Assembly: GCA_022820665.1 (NCBI GenBank)
Contig: JAJEFB010000034.1
Coordinates: forward strand, 48,626-112,625
Direction of reading: 5' to 3'
Origin: Anaerolineae bacterium
GTDB taxonomy: Bacteria; Chloroflexota; Anaerolineae; Aggregatilineales; Phototrophicaceae
Length of the DNA: 64,000 nucleotides
The notes beneath the pieces are model-generated. The model searched no databases, was not told where the DNA came from, and worked only from the letters and a program-made list of their open reading frames with translations. Made by a program: the position numbers and the translations under genes. Of this stretch, positions 26,696-35,927 are shown piece by piece. How positions within the stretch are numbered: the first letter of the stretch is position 1; the number at the start of each line of letters is the position of its first letter.

Positions 26696-28609
26696 TTGAG
26701 CGCCAGGAAAACGCAACCGATTTCATTGCGAACTGCCAGCCATTGGGTATGGACCATACCGTTTTTCCTGATCGTCGCCTGGCTTGCCATACGGCAGATC
26801 GAGGTCTATCCGCCATCCACAGATGAATTTTTCTCGATGTTTAACGCCGGCTGGCTGGGGAATCATGCCTACTCTCCAATACAGGTCGTTCAATCATTAC
26901 AGAAACACAGCCCCGATCATACGCCGCTGTATTTTGTCTTGCTCAGCTTGTGGGGTAAGGCTGCCGGGACCAGCCTTGCCACGGGCAGACTTCTCTCCGT
27001 TCTCATCAGTCTCGTGGCGATGGCGCTAGCTTATCGGCTGGCGAAAGACTTCGTCGCCCCAATTGCGGGATTGATGGCGTTGGCAATCCTAAGCAGCAAC
27101 GCATTCTACAACTTTTATCTCGCCAATATGCGCATGTATCCCCTGCTGGTGGGCTGCGCGGGAGCGACGCTTTGGATTTATCTCCGTCTGGTTTACCAGG
27201 CAAGAGCGGCAAGACCAACCGACTATCTAGCGCTGGCTGTTTCGACATTCTGTTTGATAAGCACACATGCCTTCAGCGTCATATTCATGGCCATGTTGGG
27301 CGTCTTTCATCTGATTTTCGCGCCGAAGAACCTGCGATGGCTGCGGGTTTCGATTGCGGTGGGGATTGCGGCGCTATTGTTCTCACCCTACTACGTGATG
27401 ATGGTGAACAGTATCGAAGGGGTAATTGAAGGCAAGCAACATGTAGTCGTCGGCGGCTTTGAGGCAATCGAGATTCTGCTCGCGGTCGGCATGAACGAAA
27501 GGCTTGAACTGCTACTGATTTCAGTGATCGGTTTGGCCGTCGGTACCTGGCGGCGTACTATTCCCGCACGACCCTTTCTATACCTTATCCTATTGTACTT
27601 GCTGAGCCTGGGACTGGTTGCCGAGTTTTCCGCATTGATTGTCAAAGATGGCATGCGTTATCACCTGGCTGGATTCACTCCGCTGGTTCTCCTGGTTTCA
27701 GGGGGCATTTACGGGCTATATCGCTTGCGCAGATTGTTGGGACTGCTGGTTGTGTTGTGGATCTTGGCCGGTCTCGAAATGCAGGCGAATGCCCGCTGGT
27801 GGGACTATATTGTTTTGCGCTCGCAAGTCTTCACACAGCCGCCCACGCATATCTTGTCGCGCCTGGCAGCCGGCGCGGATCCAAAGCCTGCGGTTTTCGG
27901 CTATCCCTACAACGACTTGTACGCGCCTTTCGCACTGGAATATCCGGGCAATATCAAGCTGTCGCAGCACGAGCATTTCTTCGGAAAGCGTAGAATCGTC
28001 ATGAATGCTACAGACACGCTCGACGTCTTTCGGGAATTCCTGGCCGACAACAATATCGACTCGCCATCGCTGTGGTACGTCTATCCTGACCTGGACAAGT
28101 GGGCGCCGCGGATAGCGGACGCGCGAAACGCTTTGGACGACTTGCGATACGCGCATTGCGCCAGCGAACCCGTCGGTCGCAACCACGTAATCTCCCGCTA
28201 CATGTGGGAGTCGCTAGCATGTGCGATCCCTGACGCAACTGTTAGTGACCAGAACGAACTTATCAGCTTGAAGTTCTATACTTCTGCGCTAGATAGAGAT
28301 GGCAATGCGCTATTCTTCGTCGACGAGTGGTCAGCCCTTGGCGCGCCAGGCGTTCTGAACGAATTCAGCATGTCGTATCAGTTGCTCAATGACGACTGGG
28401 AGAACAAGGCGCAAGTCGACCTGCCCTTTGTGCACGAAAGTACATACCGTCGCTTCTCAATTGATCTCAGCCGCGTTCCGGCGGGTAGCTACCGATTGAT
28501 GGCGATCGCCTACAACCGGGAAACGGGCGAACGACTTGATTGGATCAACAATACCGGCTATCCGAGGAATATGCTGTTGCTGGACGAAATTGCAATTTCA
28601 AAAACCTGA
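26696..28609 (+). CDS. GT39-like polytopic membrane glycosyltransferase (tandem paralogue 3, diverged)
   Basis: The 637-residue protein is clearly homologous to the two genes before it but much more diverged. It keeps STDEFFSMFNAGW after the first membrane helix, the NSPxH-type segment as HSPDHTPLYFVLLSLWG, and the C-terminal motif DDWENKAQVDLPF...YRLMAIAYNRETGERLDW. The TTG start at 26696 is preceded by GAGGAAG. It ends 40 nt before the pheT start codon. The older divergence suggests this was the ancestral copy and that 1 and 2 arose by a later duplication, though the reverse order is possible. Confidence 0.75.
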   Translation: MSARKTQPISLRTASHWVWTIPFFLIVAWLAIRQIEVYPPSTDEFFSMFNAGWLGNHAYSPIQVVQSLQKHSPDHTPLYFVLLSLWGKAAGTSLATGRLLSVLISLVAMALAYRLAKDFVAPIAGLMALAILSSNAFYNFYLANMRMYPLLVGCAGATLWIYLRLVYQARAARPTDYLALAVSTFCLISTHAFSVIFMAMLGVFHLIFAPKNLRWLRVSIAVGIAALLFSPYYVMMVNSIEGVIEGKQHVVVGGFEAIEILLAVGMNERLELLLISVIGLAVGTWRRTIPARPFLYLILLYLLSLGLVAEFSALIVKDGMRYHLAGFTPLVLLVSGGIYGLYRLRRLLGLLVVLWILAGLEMQANARWWDYIVLRSQVFTQPPTHILSRLAAGADPKPAVFGYPYNDLYAPFALEYPGNIKLSQHEHFFGKRRIVMNATDTLDVFREFLADNNIDSPSLWYVYPDLDKWAPRIADARNALDDLRYAHCASEPVGRNHVISRYMWESLACAIPDATVSDQNELISLKFYTSALDRDGNALFFVDEWSALGAPGVLNEFSMSYQLLNDDWENKAQVDLPFVHESTYRRFSIDLSRVPAGSYRLMAIAYNRETGERLDWINNTGYPRNMLLLDEIAISKT

Positions 28610-28649
28610 ACCATCTATCATTATCAGAACTTGGAAAGGAACCTCACCC

Positions 28650-31199
28650 ATGCTCGTACCGATTTCCTGGATCAAAGATTATGTCGACGTCGATATACCG
28701 GTTGAAATGCTGGCGGAAAAGTTGACGGTTGCCGGGCTGGAAGTCGCGCACTTGAGGTATATTGGCCTGCCGCAGGCCGAGGTGCCCGGCGTCCACATGC
28801 CCCGCTCCGACCATCTCGTTTGGGATCGTGAGAAACTGCTGCTGGCGCGCGTCGTCGAAGTCAAAGCCCACCCCAATGCTGACAGGCTGGTCTTGGCGAT
28901 GGTCGACTACGGCGGGGAGGAACTGGAACAATGCGTGACCGGCGCGAGCAATCTCTTCCAATACAAAGGGCAGGGCGAGATCAATCCGCCGATTTGGGGC
29001 GCCTTCGCCAGGGAAGGCGCGCGCGTTTGGGACGGGCACAGCGACAAACCGCGCGTGATGATCCTAAAGGGCAAGGAACTACGCGGCATTTACAATAAGA
29101 GCATGGTCTGTTCGGAGAAGGAACTGGGCATTTCCGACGAGCATGAGGGTGTGATCATCCTGGATCACGAAGAGCGCTATGTCGCTGGCGCGCCACTTGC
29201 CGACATCCTGGGCGACGTGATATTAGACATCGAATTCACGCCTAACCTGGCGCGATGCTTCAGCATGATCGGCGTCGCGCGGGAGGTTGCGGCTATTCTA
29301 GGGATGGAGATGCGGTACCCGTCTTTTGAATTTGTCGCGGAGGGCGATCCAATCGAAGAGCAGGTCAAAATCGATATTCGCGAGCCCGAATTGAATCCAC
29401 GTTTCACGCTGACGCTCTTGCGCGATACCGAGGTCAAACCCTCACCGTTCTGGATGCGGCATCGCCTGCGCCTCATCGGGCAGCGCCCCCGCAACAACAT
29501 CGTCGATGTGACCAACTACATTACCTTTGAATTGGGTCAGCCCCTGCATGCATTCGATTATGACAAATTAGTGGATCGGGCCGGAGGGCTGCCGACGATC
29601 ATCACCCGTCTGCCGGAAGCGGGAGAGCGTTTGGAAACGCTTGACGGCGTTGCGCGCGACCTGGGCAAGGAGACCATCTTGGTGGCCGACACGGCGGGGG
29701 CCCTGGCCATCGGCGGTGTGATGGGCGGCGGCGAGACCGAGATCAGCGAAAGCACACGAAATGTCCTGTTGGAAGCGGCAGCCTGGAACAATATCAGCGT
29801 TCGCAAGACCATCAAGGAACAGCGAATCCATACCGAGGCCTCAGCGCGTTTCAGCAGAGGCGTACATCCATCCCAATCAATATTGGGTTCGAGCCGCGGG
29901 ATCGAACTAATGCGGCAATTGGGAGGCGGAACCGTGGCGGCGGGACTGGTCGACGCTTATCCAGCGCCACCGGAAACGGTGACCGTTGCGGTGCCGATTG
30001 AGCGGATCAACGCGCTGCTGGGCATGAACGTTTCGATTGATCAAGCGGCAGACGCCTTGCGCCGCCTCGAGTTTGAGGCGCGCATCGAAGATGATGTCAT
30101 TCATGCTACAGCGCCGGATCACAGGCTGGATATCAGCGCGGATCCCATCGTCGGACGGGCGGATCTCTTGGAAGAGATCGCGCGCATGCTGGGTTACGAC
30201 CAGATTCCCGAGACGATCATGGCCGACGAGATGCCGCCGCAACGCGAGAACGCTAGCGTATTCATTGAAGAGTGCGTTCGCGACGTCTTGGCCGGCTTGG
30301 GCTTGTACGAAGTTATCAACTATCGCTTTACCAATCGAGAGACCGAAGCGATGCTAGTACCCGATGGCCTGCTGTCTTCGCTGCCCAATGCGGAATACGT
30401 GGAAATCGTCAATCCTTCCGCCAGCGAACGCAATGTCCTCCGACATACGCTGATGGCCAACATGCTGGAGACGGCAGCCAACAATGCTCGATATCAGAGG
30501 ACGCAACAGGTATTCGAGATTGGCAAAGTCTATCTGCAAGCAGACGCGGTCTTGCCGGAGGAACCCATGCGCCTGAGTATCCTGCTGACAGGGACGCGTG
30601 ATCAGCCCAGCTGGCGCGCAGGCGACGCCGAAGACGCGCTCGACTTCTATGACCTGAAAGGTGTGATCGAAAGCCTGTTAGGCGCCCTGCACATTGATGA
30701 TTTCAGTTACGAACGAGCGGCGCACAGCAGCTTCCATCCCGGGCGGTCGGCGAATCTGCTGGTGCGTCGGGTACTGGTCGGCACCTTTGGCGAGATCCAT
30801 CCCCAGGTCGGCCAGCGCTTTCGACTGACCGATAGCAAAGTCTTCTATGCCGAGCTGGAGGTGGCGCCCCTTTTGCAATATCAGCAGCGCCTGCACAAGA
30901 TCGAGCCGCTGCTGACGACCCCGGCTATTCTGGAAGATATCGCGCTGATTGTTGATGCCAATGTCGCGGCAAAGGAAGTCGAACGGGTGATCCGGCAAGC
31001 GGGCGGCCGCTTGCTGAAAGATGTCACGCTTTTCGACGTTTACACTGGCGATCCTATCCCGCAGGGCAAGAAGAGTCTAGCCTACTCGCTAACATATCAG
31101 GATCCGGAACGGACCCTGACTGACAAAAACGCTGCGAAAGCGCGCAAGAAAATCATCGGCGCGGCGCGGCATCGTTTGCGGGCGGAGCTGCGTTCCTGA
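28650..31199 (+). CDS. pheT: phenylalanyl-tRNA synthetase beta subunit
   Basis: This is the beta subunit of PheRS, which binds tRNA and edits misacylated Tyr-tRNA-Phe. Domains in order are the N-terminal MLVPISWIKDYVDVD segment, an EMAP-type tRNA-binding OB domain (about 50-160), the B3/4 editing domain (about 210-400), B5, the catalytic-like core (about 490-680), and a C-terminal FDX-ACB domain whose motif SLAYSLTYQDPERTLTD is plain. The start ATG at 28650 has AAAGGA nine bases upstream; the frame is open farther 5' but overlaps the previous gene. At 850 residues it is slightly longer than E. coli PheT. It is separated from pheS by three glycosyltransferase-like genes. Confidence 0.96.
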   Translation: MLVPISWIKDYVDVDIPVEMLAEKLTVAGLEVAHLRYIGLPQAEVPGVHMPRSDHLVWDREKLLLARVVEVKAHPNADRLVLAMVDYGGEELEQCVTGASNLFQYKGQGEINPPIWGAFAREGARVWDGHSDKPRVMILKGKELRGIYNKSMVCSEKELGISDEHEGVIILDHEERYVAGAPLADILGDVILDIEFTPNLARCFSMIGVAREVAAILGMEMRYPSFEFVAEGDPIEEQVKIDIREPELNPRFTLTLLRDTEVKPSPFWMRHRLRLIGQRPRNNIVDVTNYITFELGQPLHAFDYDKLVDRAGGLPTIITRLPEAGERLETLDGVARDLGKETILVADTAGALAIGGVMGGGETEISESTRNVLLEAAAWNNISVRKTIKEQRIHTEASARFSRGVHPSQSILGSSRGIELMRQLGGGTVAAGLVDAYPAPPETVTVAVPIERINALLGMNVSIDQAADALRRLEFEARIEDDVIHATAPDHRLDISADPIVGRADLLEEIARMLGYDQIPETIMADEMPPQRENASVFIEECVRDVLAGLGLYEVINYRFTNRETEAMLVPDGLLSSLPNAEYVEIVNPSASERNVLRHTLMANMLETAANNARYQRTQQVFEIGKVYLQADAVLPEEPMRLSILLTGTRDQPSWRAGDAEDALDFYDLKGVIESLLGALHIDDFSYERAAHSSFHPGRSANLLVRRVLVGTFGEIHPQVGQRFRLTDSKVFYAELEVAPLLQYQQRLHKIEPLLTTPAILEDIALIVDANVAAKEVERVIRQAGGRLLKDVTLFDVYTGDPIPQGKKSLAYSLTYQDPERTLTDKNAAKARKKIIGAARHRLRAELRS

Positions 31200-31224
31200 G
31201 CGCTTCCTGGATGACTGGCGGCAG

Positions 31225-32241
31225 CTAGTAGCCTTTGCCACGATCGAGTTGATTGAGCAGAGGGCGGTTTTCGAGGTAGCGGCGCAGGTTCTCCCTGAAA
31301 ACCAGAGCGACCTTATCGTGGTAGTCGCGCGTGAAGCCCGATATGTGCGGCGTAATGATGACGTTGTCGAGGTTCCACAGTGGGCTGGTCGAAGGCAGCG
31401 GTTCTTCTTCGAAGACATCGAGGGCGGCGCCCGCGATCTTGCCCGAGGAAAGCGCGGTAATCAGCGCCTTCTCGTCGACGACGGGCCCGCGCGAGACGTT
31501 TATCAAGATTGCGCTGTCCTTCATGGCCTCAAGGATCTCATCGTTAATCAGGCGGCCCGTCCTTTGCGTCAAAGGCACCAGCACCACTAGATAATCGCAA
31601 TCCCTGGCCATTGATGCGATGGTGGCCGCCGGATAAATGCGATCGGGAATTTCGCCGTTGGGATCGCCGACTCCCGGCAGAACGAAGGCATTGACCTCGG
31701 CGGTATTGCCCAGGTCTTGCTTTGATGCCAGCACGGTCATGCCCATGCCGGCGCAAAGCCGCGCCAATTCGCGCCCGATGCTGCCGTATCCGACGATGCC
31801 AACCGTTTGACGATCCATATCAATCGGCATTAAGATCTCGTAGGCGTTTTCGGGCCACTCCGCCCTGCCCTGCAGGCTCAAGGCGAGGCGCATCTTGTAG
31901 TTGAACATGAGCATCATCATCAAACAGTAATGCGCCATGTTGGTGGCATGGACGCCGCTGGCGGAGGTTACCGTGATGTCTTCCGCCTGCACGATGCGAT
32001 GATGCAGCGCCTGATTCAAGCCTGAAGTATTGGCTTGTATCCAGCGCAGCTTTGGCGCTTGTTCCGGCTCGGGAAAATAGCTGGTTGTGTACAAGACTTC
32101 GGTCCGAGCCATGACGTCAACAGGTACATCGGGAAAGTGACGTTCTATCTGAAGCCGCGGGGAAATCTCTCGCAAATCAGCGAGGATGGCGTCGCTGAAG
32201 TCGATGGCGACGGTAACGTTGATGGGCTCTGATTCTGCCAT
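31225..32241 (-). CDS. D-isomer 2-hydroxyacid dehydrogenase family protein
   Basis: An NAD(P)-dependent oxidoreductase of the D-2-hydroxyacid dehydrogenase family. The Rossmann motif GYGSIG is in TVGIVGYGSIGRELARL. The catalytic set appears as Arg in NVSRGPVVDEKAL, Glu in the DVFEEEPLP stretch, and His in ITPHISGFT. ATG at 32241 is preceded by AGGAGG nine bases upstream. A ~30-residue insertion (NTAEVNAFVLPGVGDPNGEIPDRIYPA) after the first nucleotide-binding strands is longer than usual. Substrate cannot be told. The gene is convergent with pheT and divergent from fabI. Confidence 0.88.
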   Translation of the reverse strand: MAESEPINVTVAIDFSDAILADLREISPRLQIERHFPDVPVDVMARTEVLYTTSYFPEPEQAPKLRWIQANTSGLNQALHHRIVQAEDITVTSASGVHATNMAHYCLMMMLMFNYKMRLALSLQGRAEWPENAYEILMPIDMDRQTVGIVGYGSIGRELARLCAGMGMTVLASKQDLGNTAEVNAFVLPGVGDPNGEIPDRIYPAATIASMARDCDYLVVLVPLTQRTGRLINDEILEAMKDSAILINVSRGPVVDEKALITALSSGKIAGAALDVFEEEPLPSTSPLWNLDNVIITPHISGFTRDYHDKVALVFRENLRRYLENRPLLNQLDRGKGY

Positions 32242-32314
32242 GATCACCTGCCTCCTTCGGCGCTTCTGACGCGGTTGACAGCGTTACGGGCATAGCGTGT
32301 TGGACAATGTGCCT

Positions 32315-32320
32315 TATAAT
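32315..32320 (+). promoter_or_regulatory. -10 element candidate for fabI
   Basis: A consensus TATAAT lies 70 bp before the fabI start codon. A TTGACA at 32275-32280 is too distant to pair with it, and a TTGGAC at 32300-32305 is too close, so only the -10 is suggested. Confidence 0.3.
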
Positions 32321-32390
32321 ACGATTCTAATCTATAGAAGCTACGCGTGACAACAGGATAGCATCTGAGGGCAATTTGAGGGAGGAAGGC

Positions 32391-33191
32391 ATGGGCTTGC
32401 TGGATGGGAAGATCGCGCTCGTCTTTGGCGTTGCGAACAAGAATTCGATCGGCTGGGGAATCGCCAAGGCATTGCAACGCGAGGGCGCGACGATTGTCTT
32501 GAGTTATGCCATGGACAGGCTGGAAAAGCGGGTGCGGCCGCTGGGCGAGTCTATCGGATGCGAGTTGATGCTGCAGGCGGATGTAAGCAGGGGCGATGAG
32601 TTGGATGCGGTGTTTGCCGCGGTCGACGAGAAGTACGGGGAACTGGATGTGCTCGTTCATTCAATCGCCTTTGCCGACCGCGCATCGCTGGGCGGGCGCT
32701 TTGTCGAGCTTTCGCGCGAGGGGCTTTTGGGCGCCATTGATGTCAGCGCCGTCAGCCTGATCGAGCTGTCGCGCCGCGCCGAACCCTTGATGAGAGATGG
32801 CGGCAGCATCATGAGCCTGACCTATAACGCCTCGCGCCAGGTCATCCCCAATTACAATGCTATGGCGATTGCCAAAGCCGCATTGGAGGCGATCACCATG
32901 TATCTGGCGGCGGATCTGGGACCTAGCAAGATTCGCGTCAACGCGATCAGCGCGGGCGCCATCAAGACGCTTTCGGCTGGCGGCATCGCCGGGTTCCGCG
33001 ATCTGCTGAAATACGCCGAGGTCACCTCGCCGATGAATGAGCTTGTGAGCCAGGACGATGTCGGCGACCTGGCGCTGTTCCTGGCGTCGGACCTGTCGCG
33101 CCGAATTACGGGCGAAGTGATCTATGTCGATGCGGGCCACAACATTATGGGTTACACCGATGTTGAGGCGCTGATGCAGCAACTGGATTAG
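32391..33191 (+). CDS. fabI: enoyl-[acyl-carrier-protein] reductase FabI
   Basis: This NAD(P)H-dependent enzyme performs the last step of each fatty-acid elongation cycle. The short-chain dehydrogenase fold begins GLLDGKIALVFGVANKNSIGWGIA, the FabI-specific cofactor loop. The catalytic tyrosines Tyr145 and Tyr155 and Lys162 follow in TYNASRQVIPNYNAMAIAK, with the spacing of FabI (Tyr-x6-Lys) rather than other reductases. The start at 32391 has GGAGG upstream. The loop after the first tyrosine (NASRQ) differs from the usual GSEK/GAER. At 266 residues it is standard length. Confidence 0.9.
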   Translation: MGLLDGKIALVFGVANKNSIGWGIAKALQREGATIVLSYAMDRLEKRVRPLGESIGCELMLQADVSRGDELDAVFAAVDEKYGELDVLVHSIAFADRASLGGRFVELSREGLLGAIDVSAVSLIELSRRAEPLMRDGGSIMSLTYNASRQVIPNYNAMAIAKAALEAITMYLAADLGPSKIRVNAISAGAIKTLSAGGIAGFRDLLKYAEVTSPMNELVSQDDVGDLALFLASDLSRRITGEVIYVDAGHNIMGYTDVEALMQQLD

Positions 33192-33302
33192 ACGAACTGC
33201 CGCGCGCGGCGATCGCACAGACTGGCTGCCAGTTTCACTCGATTGAGCGCGCCCATGTCTGCGCGAGCGATCAATGAACATAAGCAGGCTGTCGCGTTTT
33301 AA

Positions 33303-34688
33303 TCAATCAAGCGCGCCAGCAAACATGACTTCGGCTTCGGGAGGATCTATAGCAAAGTCGCGCAGATTGGCGCGCCGCAATGCCAGTAAAGCAAGAGTCA
33401 AGCCAAGGCAGCCTGCGACAAAGACAGCGCCGTAGGCGATGGTATGATCTCCTGAAAGCTGCAGCGCCAGATCGCGCAATATGCCGCCGCCTGCCACGCC
33501 AAAGCCCCGGGCAAAAGTAACGGTCAACGTCCAAAAGCCGAGAAAGGTCCCCGCGCGTCCGTCGGGGCTCAAATCCATCATTAAGCCCAGCGTACCGATA
33601 TTCCAAATCCCCAAACCCAAGCCGAGCAGGATCAAGCCCGGCGTGACCAGAGCGCGGATTTCGCCCAGGGAAGACAGCGCGAAAAGCAAGTATGTAGCCA
33701 TAAGAAGCCCGACGCCGACCAGGGACATGAGACCGTTCGTGAGCTTAGGATAGCGGCGGGACAGGTATAAGAAGCCGAAGGAGCCCAGAATCGCCATGCC
33801 GCCCCAATAGGCGGAAAAACGATTTGTGACCTGCGCTTCCATGCCAAAAACTTGCCCGGCAAATGGTTCCAATACGGTGTCCTGCAAAAACGCGAACATC
33901 ATCGAGAGGATCAAGTAGACCAGGAACAAGCGCATTGGACGACTGCGCCAAACCAGAGCCAAATCGTGCAGCAGGTCTGAGGATTCGACGCTGCGTTTGA
34001 GGCTGCGCTTGCCGTGCCGCTTTTCTTCACCCAGCAACGAGACGAGCCAGATAACGGCCAGCAGCAAGGAAGTAATCAAAAAGAGGTTCTGCAGAGAGTC
34101 CGCCGAGAAAGCAATCTCGCCCGCGCCTTCGTGGTGGGGCAGCATAACACTGAAGAAGAGGCCTCCGATGGTGAAGCCTAGCAAGAGGAAGGTCCATACC
34201 AGCCCAACCGCCCGCCCTCTTTGCGCCGGCGCGGCGCGATCGTGAACCAGCGCTAGAAATGTGCTGCCAGAAAGGGCAATACCTAGGCTGAACAGCAAGA
34301 ATGAAAGCGCGATAACCAGCCAGAGCGCGGGGGATGGCGGCAGCGGCGGATCGCTTTGAGCCGAGCGCAGCATTTCGGCGGTAGAGAAGCCCAGCGACAG
34401 GGTGCTCAAGACCATCATCGCGCGACCCAGCCAGATCCAGAATAGGCGGCGAAATCCGCCAATCACATGCGTGTCCGAATAACGCCCAGCCCAGACCCCC
34501 AGAGGCGCCAGGAAATAGCGCAGCCCGGTCAACAATCCGACCACGGTCGCGCTGTAGCCGAGATCGGCAACCATGATGCGGTTCCAGACGCCGGTGGCCA
34601 AGACGTCCGCCATGCCAGAGCCCAGGTGAAAGATGCCGATTTTCATGTTGCGGCCGATTGTGAGGTTCAATGGTTTTGGTTCAGGCAT
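33303..34688 (-). CDS. PucC/BCD-family MFS transporter
   Basis: A 12-helix major-facilitator protein of the PucC (bacteriochlorophyll-delivery) family. The N-terminal FHLGSGMADVLATGVWNRIMVADLG and RYFLAPLGVWAGRYSDTH, together with the mid-protein FLQDTVLEPFAGQVFGMEA, are the diagnostic PucC blocks and are not found in generic MFS drug pumps. In phototrophs these proteins act in assembly of light-harvesting complexes. No chlorophyll or reaction-centre gene is in this window, so the role here is unknown. It could be a porphyrin or lipid-related transporter, or part of an unseen photosynthetic gene set. The start ATG has no strong ribosome site. Confidence 0.82.
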   Translation of the reverse strand: MPEPKPLNLTIGRNMKIGIFHLGSGMADVLATGVWNRIMVADLGYSATVVGLLTGLRYFLAPLGVWAGRYSDTHVIGGFRRLFWIWLGRAMMVLSTLSLGFSTAEMLRSAQSDPPLPPSPALWLVIALSFLLFSLGIALSGSTFLALVHDRAAPAQRGRAVGLVWTFLLLGFTIGGLFFSVMLPHHEGAGEIAFSADSLQNLFLITSLLLAVIWLVSLLGEEKRHGKRSLKRSVESSDLLHDLALVWRSRPMRLFLVYLILSMMFAFLQDTVLEPFAGQVFGMEAQVTNRFSAYWGGMAILGSFGFLYLSRRYPKLTNGLMSLVGVGLLMATYLLFALSSLGEIRALVTPGLILLGLGLGIWNIGTLGLMMDLSPDGRAGTFLGFWTLTVTFARGFGVAGGGILRDLALQLSGDHTIAYGAVFVAGCLGLTLALLALRRANLRDFAIDPPEAEVMFAGALD

Positions 34689-34829
34689 TTGCAGATTTTG
34701 GTATAATTTTACAGATTTTCACGGCTGATCTTACAGGTTTCGAATGCCAGGTGTCAATGCTGAGGATATGGCAGTTTCGTTTCTTGTGCTTTCGGGCGGG
34801 CGCTTTGTAGATCGCAATGTGTCCCCAAA
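34689..34829. other. intergenic spacer upstream of the PucC-like gene
   Basis: A spacer of 141 bp containing the AT-rich segment ttttggtataattttacag near 34695-34714. A TATAAT word reads on the plus strand, but with no -35 at proper distance. Promoters for the minus-strand transporter presumably lie here. Nothing else is recognised. Confidence 0.3.
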
Positions 34830-34947
34830 TGCTGGGAAGATGCCCTCATTCTGCCCTGGTTTTGCCCCCTTTTTTGGTGACAGTATAGATACAGTATGTA
34901 TACGCGGGGGGGGGGCATTCACCACAGAGGCGCAGAGGGCACAGAAA
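34830..34947 (-). repeat. dispersed repeat B, copy 2 (inverted)
   Basis: Reverse-complement copy of 19629-19755. Read on the minus strand it contains the same GTATACATACTGTATCTATA, GGGGGCAAAA and GAGGGCATCTTCCCAG blocks, with an extra 11 bp (ccagggcagaa) that copy 1 lacks. It ends in ctctgtgccctctgcgcct-type sequence. Confidence 0.8.
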
Positions 34948-34950
34948 GAT

Positions 34951-35015
34951 TTTAACCACCGAGGACACCGAGACATATTTTTCACCACAAAGACACGAAG
35001 GGCACAAAGGTATTT
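34951..35015 (+). repeat. dispersed repeat C ('ttaaccaccgaggacaccgag' family)
   Basis: Contains ttaaccaccgaggacaccga and ttcaccacaaagacacgaag. Short forms recur at 37249-37268 and 49762-49814. This low-information purine/pyrimidine-periodic sequence is of a kind seen in intergenic DNA of many environmental bacteria, and its open frames are not genuine genes. Confidence 0.7.
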
Positions 35016-35139
35016 GGGAGGGAGGTTGTATTGTGTTGGCATGGTGGGGGCTCCTATTCGGTGTCTGCGATAAGGCACAGTAGCATAGATGTTCTATGAA
35101 AAGGCGACTATTTGGTCGCGTTAACGCATTTCTTATGGA

Positions 35140-35300
35140 GATTTTCGGGCGACCTGATAGGTCGCTCCTACGGATTTCGACGTGACTGTAGATGTGGTCA
35201 GGCAGATTTGCGATTTGGCGGGAGCGGTACATTTTTCTTCACCACATAGGTCGCGTAGGGCGCGTAGACACAGCCCTTCAACACCGATCTAAGCCGGTGG
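35140..35300 (+). repeat. dispersed repeat D copy upstream of the universal stress gene
   Basis: Holds the small inverted repeat gggcgacctgataggtcgctc, then gatttcgacgtgactgtag, and farther on ggtcgcgtagggcgcgtagacac. Related words at 37289-37365 (gaatcgacgtggttgtaaat and ggtcgcgtagacatag) show a common origin. The remaining 35301-35423 contains an AT-rich TATACT (35380-35385) that may be the -10 of the next gene, with no clear -35. Confidence 0.6.
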
Positions 35301-35423
35301 CTGACCCGCCGCAAGCCCCTGGGTCGGTTGTCTTCAGTGCGTCAATGGGGTGATATCCCTAAATCTAATCAGTTTATGTTATACTTTATTAGTAGGAAAC
35401 GGTTTCAGTAAAGTGAGGATCAG

Positions 35424-35885
35424 ATGTTCCAACACCGTCCGTTGAATAAGATAGTAGTGCCCACCGATGGTTCCGCCTGGAGCGAGCGCGCAATTCCTTA
35501 CGCGGTCGATTTCGCGCGGATCGGCGGCGGCGAAGTCATATTGCTGCACATATTCACGCCGCCGATGCACGAATTTGTTGATTCACTGGCGATTGCGGGC
35601 GAATATGAACTGGCCAATCGCATCCGCGAGGAGATCAAGCAACATCTGCTGGGCTTGCGCAACGAGATACGTGACGAAAACGTGGCCTGCAGGCTGCACA
35701 TCATCGACGCCGTCGGCATCGCTCAACATATCTGCGATTATGTCGAAGAGGAAAAAATCGATATGGTGGTGATGACTACCCATGGACATTCGGGATTGGT
35801 GCGGATGGTCTTCGGCAGTGTCGCCAACAAAGTCATGCACGATGTCAATGTGCCTGTGCTGGTCATTCGACCTGACCTGGAGTGA
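35424..35885 (+). CDS. universal stress protein (UspA family)
   Basis: A single 153-residue Usp domain starting NKIVVPTDGSAWSERAIPYAVDFA. The nucleotide-binding loop is TTHGHSGLVRMVFGSVANKVM, with G-x9-G-S as in ATP-binding Usp proteins, followed by the final strand VPVLVIRP. Usp proteins are induced by diverse stresses; the exact job here is unknown. The ATG has GTGAGG upstream. It is followed by a strong terminator at 35928-35980. Confidence 0.9.
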   Translation: MFQHRPLNKIVVPTDGSAWSERAIPYAVDFARIGGGEVILLHIFTPPMHEFVDSLAIAGEYELANRIREEIKQHLLGLRNEIRDENVACRLHIIDAVGIAQHICDYVEEEKIDMVVMTTHGHSGLVRMVFGSVANKVMHDVNVPVLVIRPDLE

Positions 35886-35927
35886 TCCCGGAGCGTTGAT
35901 TTTTGCGGTTGTTTCGGGACCTACAGG

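Noticed and set aside
34701..34706. TATAAT box reading on the plus strand upstream of repeat B copy 2.
   Set aside because: No -35 at correct spacing and no gene downstream on that strand before the repeats.
34744..35073. Possible small protein with motifs like TTEAQRAQ and NHRGHRD.
   Set aside because: It is the translation of dispersed repeats B and C. The same words occur in other frames and orientations at other loci, so it is not a gene.
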